Shown here one piece after another: positions 13,856 through 26,000 of a DNA stretch of 64,000 bases (position 1 is the first letter of the stretch; the number at the start of each line of letters is the position of its first letter). Below the pieces are notes generated by a model that saw only the letters and a program-made list of their open reading frames with translations, was not told where the DNA came from and made no database searches. The DNA lies in NCBI GenBank assembly GCA_036971475.1, contig JBAIZL010000006.1:6475001-6539000 (forward strand), read 5' to 3'. The stretch comes from Prosapia bicincta. Its lineage: Eukaryota > Arthropoda > Insecta > Hemiptera > Cercopidae. Both the position numbers and the translations under genes were made by a program.

Positions 13856-14658
13856 GGATGGGCCGATTCCGATTCTCGATTCCAGGAATCGTCGATTCTA
13901 GGTGGTATCGAGGAATCGTCGATACTCGATTCTTCATTCATAAAAGTGTCGATTCCGATTCCTATTTTGTTAACTATTAAAATATGCGTGTGGAGTAATT
14001 TATTACCAAACAAAATTTATTATATTTGTGTGGAAAAATAATTAATTACCAACTATGTCTTATTTATGTATTAGTTGATTTAAATGAATTAAATGATTAA
14101 AGTAAACGAAAATATTATTATTTATGAAGCAACAGCAATCAAGATCGTAACCATTTCTGGTCGTTTGACATCGCTCGTCTCTCTCTCTCTCACTAGAGTG
14201 GGTTCGATACTCTCTTTTGCTCTCTCTCTCTCTCTCACCCACGTGTCTTACTGCCACTGATTTATAGATGTCAGAACAAAACACAAAAAAGTACAGTAAA
14301 AACTCGATTAACCGTCATCGTCGGAACCGTGGCCATGACGGTTGAGCGAATAGACGGATAACAGAAACACTGTATTATTCCTCCGAAACTTAACCTTAAT
14401 AAATTATATTATAGACAGATATCACTCTCACGGTTGAAGGTTTTGTGTAGCCTATTACATTAAAACGGAACTTTTAAAAGGTTTTGCCATATGACCAAGA
14501 TGTTAACTAAATTAATTATTAGAGAACTAGAATATAAGCTAATATAACTTGAAAGAATCGAGAATCGAGAATCGAGTAAAGAATCGAGAATCGAAAGGAA
14601 AATTTTAGAATCGGAATCGGAATCGGAATCGAAAATTTTAGGAATCGGCCCATCCCTA
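13853..14658. mobile_element. 806-bp hAT-like MITE with 8-bp TSD in (TA)n
   Basis: The element starts TAGGGATGGGCCGATTCC and ends with its exact complement GGAATCGGCCCATCCCTA. Both flanks are ATATATAT (13845-13852 and 14659-14666), which fits the 8-bp duplication of hAT elements, although a (TA)n target makes any even-length duplication look perfect. CGATTC-type hexamers are packed next to both ends in inverted orientation: about 13868-13945 on the left, and GAATCG repeated about eight times at 14556-14646 on the right. There is no transposase. A CT-rich stretch (14169-14236) and a pogo-like terminus (14294) lie inside. Confidence 0.8.
14294..14362 (+). mobile_element. Solo pogo/Tigger-like terminal sequence
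   Basis: CAGTAAAAACTCGATTAACC, preceded by TA, has the look of a pogo/Tigger terminal inverted repeat (CAGT...ACCTCG..TAA..CG). It continues into GGCCATGACGGTTGAGCGAA. No matching opposite terminus is seen within the surrounding hAT-like MITE, so this is a truncated nested insertion. Assignment is by resemblance. Confidence 0.5.
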
Positions 14659-14679
14659 ATATATATATATATATATATT

Positions 14680-16680
14680 TCTTTTTTTTGCTTATTAGGA
14701 GATATAATTAATCTACTTTTTGTGGAATATCATAGAGTACAGTACGTGGTGAGGTTTAACCGTTTCTCTGACCTTGAGATCGCTAGGCTGAACTGGGCTG
14801 CAGTGCGGGGTCAAAACCCAACACTTCAGAAAACAGTGTCGTGTTTAAAGTGTAAGCAGCTGTTATTAACTAAATAATAATACTGTAATAGTTTGATGTA
14901 GACACGATCTTTAAATGTGTTGCTCGGCTTCTGCAAAGAGACGCGATTACGAAAGAGACGACATATGTATTGCATAATGTTTTCAGTTAGGCTAGTAGTC
15001 AAATGCTAGAGCAGAACCAGGGACACCGTTAAACCTCACGCAATGCACATTTCTAACTTTACTAGAATCACTTCACGCAAAATATAGCCTATACTAAATA
15101 CATATAGGTAATAGTTTATAGTATTGTTTTTGTTCTTACATGTGTTACATAACTTTGTTGTAAACCATAAGTTTGAAAAAATTTCGATGACCTCTGTATA
15201 AAAACATCAAACTGAATTTGCCTCTATAAGCACAGGTTTAAGGTTAAGTATTTATTCTTTAAATAAAACTATATTTTACTTTACTTTGGGAAGTAATAAA
15301 CCTAATAAGCTATACAAACCTTTACTGATTAGTAACAATGATTATTTTTGCGATGATGGGAACAAAGAAATTAAGGTCTACCACTCTGGGGAATGCCGAC
15401 AGAAGTGAAAATCTTTACAGCCACTTCTACAAAATTTTCGAATTGAGAAAATCATTTAGTACTGCGTGATAAGAAATTACATAAACATTTGTTGTAATAT
15501 AAGAAACAATAATATAAATATTTTTTACATTTAACCCACGATTTGAACAACTAATTTAAAGCAAATATAAATAACAAATTATAGAGCTAATAGTTTTGCA
15601 AAGTTTTAAACGAAAATAGCCGAAAATATTAGTTTTTATATTTTGTAATATATTTTTATATAATTATTTATTTAAAATTAAAAATCAGTTTATAAATAAA
15701 AGCATCTTGTCTTTGTACACATAAAAATATTTTTTTTCCAAATTTTCAGCTAGTTATGTCCACAAATAACTGAGATATAGGTTTAAAACTCAAAAAATGT
15801 ACACATTTAATTCCACAGCACCGTATTGCGAAAAACAAATGAAGCAAAATCATTTGAAATAAATTTTTTTAAAGCAACAGACTGGTCTGTTTCTTTTAAT
15901 AAACTGTTGTGTTTGTTTTAATAAACTAATGTGCAGTGAGGTTTATAGTATACTGTTTTAATTTTTACCGTTGTTAATTGTTTTCACAAGCTAAGCTCTA
16001 ATTAACCTAACAATACCCTTTGATGAATGAAGGTATTATGTGAAGAATTGATTACTATTATGTCTATGCCATGCGCATGTTAGGATGTACTCTTTGCACA
16101 GATAGTGACAATAATATGGCGAAGGGTTTGTAATAGTACACCCGTACAACCCTTGACAAACAGGGCTGAAGGCGAGGTGTGATATATCGATAAGGATTGA
16201 CAATACGGGAACACGAGAACTGTGGCAGTCGATAATATCAGCAGGCTACAGCTGCTTCTGTAATCCACCTTCATAACAGTTTGTTTGTTGGACGTTGTTT
16301 TTTGAATCTGTGCGTGGAATATTGAAGGTCCGAAAATAAATAATGTCTTTACAGGTTTGACAACTATGAAAAACAAATTTACAATAGTTGTTTTTATTAC
16401 CCTAAACCAACATTTCAACTGATTGTTGTTTATTATTATATTAGTGAGGCATAGCAATTGTTAGCATAGGCCTATTTAGAGGCGAAATATATTTGATCGC
16501 ATTCCGTAACAACAATAAAAAAAAATTCATATTATATAATTATCGGCTTAGCCTTTTTTGTAAATACATTAAATATGTTTCGTAAAATTAATAAAACGTT
16601 TTATTAGCAACAGGTAAATGTATAACGATTGATCAAGAAAGTAAATTTTAAAAACAATAAATTTAAAACAAGTAATATAA
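14680..16680. other. Unassigned AT-rich DNA
   Basis: About 2 kb without a defensible gene. A 125-codon minus-strand frame at 16080-16457 is the longest non-repetitive frame here, but it has no recognisable domain (see rejected items). Confidence 0.45.
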
Positions 16681-16689
16681 ATTTTTTTC

Positions 16690-17082
16690 AAATCAATTCC
16701 TACTCAAATCAACAAAGAAAAACTTTATTTTAAATTTTATAGTTACAAATAATATAAATATGTCTACATATGTCTTAATAACAACATCATGTGGTAAAAT
16801 AGAAAGGGAATTTCCTAGCAGTTCTCCATTTTCCTATAAATGTTGTATTTGACTATTATTATTGTTTCTTACTATTTATACGATTTATTTTTTTCTTCGC
16901 TTGCATTGTGTTGTATTTTCTTTTCGATTTCCTCTCACATTGTCCGTTTTTGAACCAATGTTCGATACCGTTAACACAGTTTGTTTATTTTATTATGTTC
17001 ATTCATTTTTAATCCTAGAGCAATATTTATGATATTGTGTGGTAACCGTGGCAACAATTTAAGGTCGTGCAATGGAGTTTTC
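16690..17082 (+). mobile_element. Dispersed TCAATTCCT-family copy, 5' half, cut by satellite
   Basis: TCAATTCCTACTCAAATCAA opens the copy. It then follows the 53463 and 56365 copies closely: TGGTAAAATAGAAAGGGAAT, CGCTTGCATTGTGTTGTA, TATTTATGATATTGTGTGG and GTGCAATGGAG. Similarity stops at about 17081, where the 66-bp satellite begins, just before the position at which the other copies continue with ACAACCAGATGGGG. The 3' half is not found on the far side of the array in the same orientation. Confidence 0.8.
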
Positions 17083-20000
17083 AAAAGTGTAAACATAAGC
17101 AAACCTATAACAGTAGTAACGAAATTACAAAACTTCAGAATGTAGGATAAAAGTGTAAACCTAAGCAAACCTATAACAGTAGTAACGAAATTACAAAACT
17201 TCAGAATGTAGGATAAAAGTGTAAACCTAAGCAAACCTATAACAGTAGTAACGAAATTACAAAACTTCAGAATGTAGGATAAAAGTGTAAACATAAGCAA
17301 ACCTATAACAGTAGTAACGAAATTACAAAACTTCAGAATGTAGGATAAAAGCGTAAACATAAGCAAACCTATAACAGTAGTAACGAAATTACAAAACTTC
17401 AGAATGTAGGATAAAAGCGTAAACATAAGCAAACCTATAACAGTAGTAACGAAATTACAAAACTTCAGAATGTAGGATAAAAGCGTAAACATAAGCAAAC
17501 CTATAACAGTAGTAACGAAATTACAAAACTTCAGAATGTAGGATAAAAGCGTAAACATAAGCAAACCTATAACAGTAGTAACGAAATTACAAAACTTCAG
17601 AATGTAGGATAAAAGTGTAAACATAAGCAAACCTATAACAGTAGTAACGAAATTACAAAACTTCAGAATGTAGGATAAAAGTGTAAACATAAGCAAACCT
17701 ATAACAGTAGTAACGAAATTACAAAACTTCAGAATGTAGGATAAAAGTGTAAACATAAGCAAACCTATAACAGTAGTAACGAAATTACAAAACTTCAGAA
17801 TGTAGGATAAAAGTGTAAACATAAGCAAACCTATAACAGTAGTAACGAAATTACAAAACTTCAGAATGTAGGATAAAAGTGTAAACATAAGCAAACCTAT
17901 AACAGTAGTAACGAAATTACAAAACTTCAGAATGTAGGATAAAAGTGTAAACATAAGCAAACCTATAACAGTAGTAACGAAATTACAAAACTTCAGAATG
18001 TAGGATAAAAGTGTAAACATAAGCAAACCTATAACAGTAGTAACGAAATTACAAAACTTCAGAATGTAGGATAAAAGTGTAAACATAAGCAAACCTATAA
18101 CAGTAGTAACGAAATTACAAAACTTCAGAATGTAGGATAAAAGTGTAAACATAAGCAAACCTATAACAGTAGTAACGAAATTACAAAACTTCAGAATGTA
18201 GGATAAAAGTGTAAACATAAGCAAACCTATAACAGTAGTAACGAAATTACAAAACTTCAGAATGTAGGATAAAAGTGTAAACATAAGCAAACCTATAACA
18301 GTAGTAACGAAATTACAAAACTTCAGAATGTAGGATAAAAGTGTAAACATAAGCAAACCTATAACAGTAGTAACGAAATTACAAAACTTCAGAATGTAGG
18401 ATAAAAGTGTAAACATAAGCAAACCTATAACAGTAGTAACGAAATTACAAAACTTCAGAATGTAGGATAAAAGTGTAAACATAAGCAAACCTATAACAGT
18501 AGTAACGAAATTACAAAACTTCAGAATGTAGGATAAAAGTGTAAACATAAGCAAACCTATAACAGTAGTAACGAAATTACAAAACTTCAGAATGTAGGAT
18601 AAAAGTGTAAACATAAGCAAACCTATAACAGTAGTAACGAAATTACAAAACTTCAGAATGTAGGATAAAAGTGTAAACATAAGCAAACCTATAACAGTAG
18701 TAACGAAATTACAAAACTTCAGAATGTAGGATAAAAGTGTAAACATAAGCAAACCTATAACAGTAGTAACGAAATTACAAAACTTCAGAATGTAGGATAA
18801 AAGTGTAAACATAAGCAAACCTATAACAGTAGTAACGAAATTACAAAACTTCAGAATGTAGGATAAAAGTGTAAACATAAGCAAACCTATAACAGTAGTA
18901 ACGAAATTACAAAACTTCAGAATGTAGGATAAAAGTGTAAACATAAGCAAACCTATAACAGTAGTAACGAAATTACAAAACTTCAGAATGTAGGATAAAA
19001 GTGTAAACATAAGCAAACCTATAACAGTAGTAACGAAATTACAAAACTTCAGAATGTAGGATAAAAGTGTAAACATAAGCAAACCTATAACAGTAGTAAC
19101 GAAATTACAAAACTTCAGAATGTAGGATAAAAGTGTAAACATAAGCAAACCTATAACAGTAGTAACGAAATTACAAAACTTCAGAATGTAGGATAAAAGT
19201 GTAAACATAAGCAAACCTATAACAGTAGTAACGAAATTACAAAACTTCAGAATGTAGGATAAAAGTGTAAACATAAGCAAACCTATAACAGTAGTAACGA
19301 AATTACAAAACTTCAGAATGTAGGATAAAAGTGTAAACATAAGCAAACCTATAACAGTAGTAACGAAATTACAAAACTTCAGAATGTAGGATAAAAGTGT
19401 AAACATAAGCAAACCTATAACAGTAGTAACGAAATTACAAAACTTCAGAATGTAGGATAAAAGTGTAAACATAAGCAAACCTATAACAGTAGTAACGAAA
19501 TTACAAAACTTCAGAATGTAGGATAAAAGTGTAAACATAAGCAAACCTATAACAGTAGTAACGAAATTACAAAACTTCAGAATGTAGGATAAAAGTGTAA
19601 ACATAAGCAAACCTATAACAGTAGTAACGAAATTACAAAACTTCAGAATGTAGGATAAAAGTGTAAACATAAGCAAACCTATAACAGTAGTAACGAAATT
19701 ACAAAACTTCAGAATGTAGGATAAAAGTGTAAACATAAGCAAACCTATAACAGTAGTAACGAAATTACAAAACTTCAGAATGTAGGATAAAAGTGTAAAC
19801 ATAAGCAAACCTATAACAGTAGTAACGAAATTACAAAACTTCAGAATGTAGGATAAAAGTGTAAACATAAGCAAACCTATAACAGTAGTAACGAAATTAC
19901 AAAACTTCAGAATGTAGGATAAAAGTGTAAACATAAGCAAACCTATAACAGTAGTAACGAAATTACAAAACTTCAGAATGTAGGATAAAAGTGTAAACAT

Positions 20001-23000
20001 AAGCAAACCTATAACAGTAGTAACGAAATTACAAAACTTCAGAATGTAGGATAAAAGTGTAAACATAAGCAAACCTATAACAGTAGTAACGAAATTACAA
20101 AACTTCAGAATGTAGGATAAAAGTGTAAACATAAGCAAACCTATAACAGTAGTAACGAAATTACAAAACTTCAGAATGTAGGATAAAAGTGTAAACATAA
20201 GCAAACCTATAACAGTAGTAACGAAATTACAAAACTTCAGAATGTAGGATAAAAGTGTAAACATAAGCAAACCTATAACAGTAGTAACGAAATTACAAAA
20301 CTTCAGAATGTAGGATAAAAGTGTAAACATAAGCAAACCTATAACAGTAGTAACGAAATTACAAAACTTCAGAATGTAGGATAAAAGTGTAAACATAAGC
20401 AAACCTATAACAGTAGTAACGAAATTACAAAACTTCAGAATGTAGGATAAAAGTGTAAACATAAGCAAACCTATAACAGTAGTAACGAAATTACAAAACT
20501 TCAGAATGTAGGATAAAAGTGTAAACATAAGCAAACCTATAACAGTAGTAACGAAATTACAAAACTTCAGAATGTAGGATAAAAGTGTAAACATAAGCAA
20601 ACCTATAACAGTAGTAACGAAATTACAAAACTTCAGAATGTAGGATAAAAGTGTAAACATAAGCAAACCTATAACAGTAGTAACGAAATTACAAAACTTC
20701 AGAATGTAGGATAAAAGTGTAAACATAAGCAAACCTATAACAGTAGTAACGAAATTACAAAACTTCAGAATGTAGGATAAAAGTGTAAACATAAGCAAAC
20801 CTATAACAGTAGTAACGAAATTACAAAACTTCAGAATGTAGGATAAAAGTGTAAACATAAGCAAACCTATAACAGTAGTAACGAAATTACAAAACTTCAG
20901 AATGTAGGATAAAAGTGTAAACATAAGCAAACCTATAACAGTAGTAACGAAATTACAAAACTTCAGAATGTAGGATAAAAGTGTAAACATAAGCAAACCT
21001 ATAACAGTAGTAACGAAATTACAAAACTTCAGAATGTAGGATAAAAGTGTAAACATAAGCAAACCTATAACAGTAGTAACGAAATTACAAAACTTCAGAA
21101 TGTAGGATAAAAGTGTAAACATAAGCAAACCTATAACAGTAGTAACGAAATTACAAAACTTCAGAATGTAGGATAAAAGTGTAAACATAAGCAAACCTAT
21201 AACAGTAGTAACGAAATTACAAAACTTCAGAATGTAGGATAAAAGTGTAAACATAAGCAAACCTATAACAGTAGTAACGAAATTACAAAACTTCAGAATG
21301 TAGGATAAAAGTGTAAACATAAGCAAACCTATAACAGTAGTAACGAAATTACAAAACTTCAGAATGTAGGATAAAAGTGTAAACATAAGCAAACCTATAA
21401 CAGTAGTAACGAAATTACAAAACTTCAGAATGTAGGATAAAAGTGTAAACATAAGCAAACCTATAACAGTAGTAACGAAATTACAAAACTTCAGAATGTA
21501 GGATAAAAGTGTAAACATAAGCAAACCTATAACAGTAGTAACGAAATTACAAAACTTCAGAATGTAGGATAAAAGTGTAAACATAAGCAAACCTATAACA
21601 GTAGTAACGAAATTACAAAACTTCAGAATGTAGGATAAAAGTGTAAACATAAGCAAACCTATAACAGTAGTAACGAAATTACAAAACTTCAGAATGTAGG
21701 ATAAAAGTGTAAACATAAGCAAACCTATAACAGTAGTAACGAAATTACAAAACTTCAGAATGTAGGATAAAAGTGTAAACATAAGCAAACCTATAACAGT
21801 AGTAACGAAATTACAAAACTTCAGAATGTAGGATAAAAGTGTAAACATAAGCAAACCTATAACAGTAGTAACGAAATTACAAAACTTCAGAATGTAGGAT
21901 AAAAGTGTAAACATAAGCAAACCTATAACAGTAGTAACGAAATTACAAAACTTCAGAATGTAGGATAAAAGTGTAAACATAAGCAAACCTATAACAGTAG
22001 TAACGAAATTACAAAACTTCAGAATGTAGGATAAAAGTGTAAACATAAGCAAACCTATAACAGTAGTAACGAAATTACAAAACTTCAGAATGTAGGATAA
22101 AAGTGTAAACATAAGCAAACCTATAACAGTAGTAACGAAATTACAAAACTTCAGAATGTAGGATAAAAGTGTAAACATAAGCAAACCTATAACAGTAGTA
22201 ACGAAATTACAAAACTTCAGAATGTAGGATAAAAGTGTAAACATAAGCAAACCTATAACAGTAGTAACGAAATTACAAAACTTCAGAATGTAGGATAAAA
22301 GTGTAAACATAAGCAAACCTATAACAGTAGTAACGAAATTACAAAACTTCAGAATGTAGGATAAAAGTGTAAACATAAGCAAACCTATAACAGTAGTAAC
22401 GAAATTACAAAACTTCAGAATGTAGGATAAAAGTGTAAACATAAGCAAACCTATAACAGTAGTAACGAAATTACAAAACTTCAGAATGTAGGATAAAAGT
22501 GTAAACATAAGCAAACCTATAACAGTAGTAACGAAATTACAAAACTTCAGAATGTAGGATAAAAGTGTAAACATAAGCAAACCTATAACAGTAGTAACGA
22601 AATTACAAAACTTCAGAATGTAGGATAAAAGTGTAAACATAAGCAAACCTATAACAGTAGTAACGAAATTACAAAACTTCAGAATGTAGGATAAAAGTGT
22701 AAACATAAGCAAACCTATAACAGTAGTAACGAAATTACAAAACTTCAGAATGTAGGATAAAAGTGTAAACATAAGCAAACCTATAACAGTAGTAACGAAA
22801 TTACAAAACTTCAGAATGTAGGATAAAAGTGTAAACATAAGCAAACCTATAACAGTAGTAACGAAATTACAAAACTTCAGAATGTAGGATAAAAGTGTAA
22901 ACATAAGCAAACCTATAACAGTAGTAACGAAATTACAAAACTTCAGAATGTAGGATAAAAGTGTAAACATAAGCAAACCTATAACAGTAGTAACGAAATT

Positions 23001-26000
23001 ACAAAACTTCAGAATGTAGGATAAAAGTGTAAACATAAGCAAACCTATAACAGTAGTAACGAAATTACAAAACTTCAGAATGTAGGATAAAAGTGTAAAC
23101 ATAAGCAAACCTATAACAGTAGTAACGAAATTACAAAACTTCAGAATGTAGGATAAAAGTGTAAACATAAGCAAACCTATAACAGTAGTAACGAAATTAC
23201 AAAACTTCAGAATGTAGGATAAAAGTGTAAACATAAGCAAACCTATAACAGTAGTAACGAAATTACAAAACTTCAGAATGTAGGATAAAAGTGTAAACAT
23301 AAGCAAACCTATAACAGTAGTAACGAAATTACAAAACTTCAGAATGTAGGATAAAAGTGTAAACATAAGCAAACCTATAACAGTAGTAACGAAATTACAA
23401 AACTTCAGAATGTAGGATAAAAGTGTAAACATAAGCAAACCTATAACAGTAGTAACGAAATTACAAAACTTCAGAATGTAGGATAAAAGTGTAAACATAA
23501 GCAAACCTATAACAGTAGTAACGAAATTACAAAACTTCAGAATGTAGGATAAAAGTGTAAACATAAGCAAACCTATAACAGTAGTAACGAAATTACAAAA
23601 CTTCAGAATGTAGGATAAAAGTGTAAACATAAGCAAACCTATAACAGTAGTAACGAAATTACAAAACTTCAGAATGTAGGATAAAAGTGTAAACATAAGC
23701 AAACCTATAACAGTAGTAACGAAATTACAAAACTTCAGAATGTAGGATAAAAGTGTAAACATAAGCAAACCTATAACAGTAGTAACGAAATTACAAAACT
23801 TCAGAATGTAGGATAAAAGTGTAAACATAAGCAAACCTATAACAGTAGTAACGAAATTACAAAACTTCAGAATGTAGGATAAAAGTGTAAACATAAGCAA
23901 ACCTATAACAGTAGTAACGAAATTACAAAACTTCAGAATGTAGGATAAAAGTGTAAACATAAGCAAACCTATAACAGTAGTAACGAAATTACAAAACTTC
24001 AGAATGTAGGATAAAAGTGTAAACATAAGCAAACCTATAACAGTAGTAACGAAATTACAAAACTTCAGAATGTAGGATAAAAGTGTAAACATAAGCAAAC
24101 CTATAACAGTAGTAACGAAATTACAAAACTTCAGAATGTAGGATAAAAGTGTAAACATAAGCAAACCTATAACAGTAGTAACGAAATTACAAAACTTCAG
24201 AATGTAGGATAAAAGTGTAAACATAAGCAAACCTATAACAGTAGTAACGAAATTACAAAACTTCAGAATGTAGGATAAAAGTGTAAACATAAGCAAACCT
24301 ATAACAGTAGTAACGAAATTACAAAACTTCAGAATGTAGGATAAAAGTGTAAACATAAGCAAACCTATAGCAGTAGTAACGAAATTACAAAACTTCAGAA
24401 TGTAGGATAAAAGTGTAAACATAAGCAAACCTATAGCAGTAGTAACGAAATTACAAAACTTCAGAATGTAGGATAAAAGTGTAAACATAAGCAAACCTAT
24501 AGCAGTAGTAACGAAATTACAAAACTTCAGAATGTAGGATAAAAGTGTAAACATAAGCAAACCTATAACAGTAGTAACGAAATTACAAAACTTCAGAATG
24601 TAGGATAAAAGTGTAAACATAAGCAAACCTATAACAGTAGTAACGAAATTACAAAACTTCAGAATGTAGGATAAAAGTGTAAACATAAGCAAACCTATAA
24701 CAGTAGTAACGAAATTACAAAACTTCAGAATGTAGGATAAAAGTGTAAACATAAGCAAACCTATAACAGTAGTAACGAAATTACAAAACTTCAGAATGTA
24801 GGATAAAAGTGTAAACATAAGCAAACCTATAGCAGTAGTAACGAAATTACAAAACTTCAGAATGTAGGATAAAAGTGTAAACATAAGCAAACCTATAGCA
24901 GTAGTAACGAAATTACAAAACTTCAGAATGTAGGATAAAAGTGTAAACATAAGCAAACCTATAACAGTAGTAACGAAATTACAAAACTTCAGAATGTAGG
25001 ATAAAAGTGTAAACATAAGCAAACCTATAACAGTAGTAACGAAATTACAAAACTTCAGAATGTAGGATAAAAGTGTAAACATAAGCAAACCTATAGCAGT
25101 AGTAACGAAATTACAAAACTTCAGAATGTAGGATAAAAGTGTAAACATAAGCAAACCTATAGCAGTAGTAACGAAATTACAAAACTTCAGAATGTAGGAT
25201 AAAAGTGTAAACATAAGCAAACCTATAACAGTAGTAACGAAATTACAAAACTTCAGAATGTAGGATAAAAGTGTAAACATAAGCAAACCTATAACAGTAG
25301 TAACGAAATTACAAAACTTCAGAATGTAGGATAAAAGTGTAAACATAAGCAAACCTATAACAGTAGTAACGAAATTACAAAACTTCAGAATGTAGGATAA
25401 AAGTGTAAACATAAGCAAACCTATAACAGTAGTAACGAAATTACAAAACTTCAGAATGTAGGATAAAAGTGTAAACATAAGCAAACCTATAACAGTAGTA
25501 ACGAAATTACAAAACTTCAGAATGTAGGATAAAAGTGTAAACATAAGCAAACCTATAACAGTAGTAACGAAATTACAAAACTTCAGAATGTAGGATAAAA
25601 GTGTAAACATAAGCAAACCTATAACAGTAGTAACGAAATTACAAAACTTCAGAATGTAGGATAAAAGTGTAAACATAAGCAAACCTATAGCAGTAGTAAC
25701 GAAATTACAAAACTTCAGAATGTAGGATAAAAGTGTAAACATAAGCAAACCTATAGCAGTAGTAACGAAATTACAAAACTTCAGAATGTAGGATAAAAGT
25801 GTAAACATAAGCAAACCTATAGCAGTAGTAACGAAATTACAAAACTTCAGAATGTAGGATAAAAGTGTAAACATAAGCAAACCTATAACAGTAGTAACGA
25901 AATTACAAAACTTCAGAATGTAGGATAAAAGTGTAAACATAAGCAAACCTATAACAGTAGTAACGAAATTACAAAACTTCAGAATGTAGGATAAAAGTGT

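Noticed and set aside
16080..16457. 125-codon minus-strand frame
   Set aside because: AT-rich, hydrophobic and low-complexity start, no recognisable domain, no homologue in the window; plausible by chance in 64 kb.
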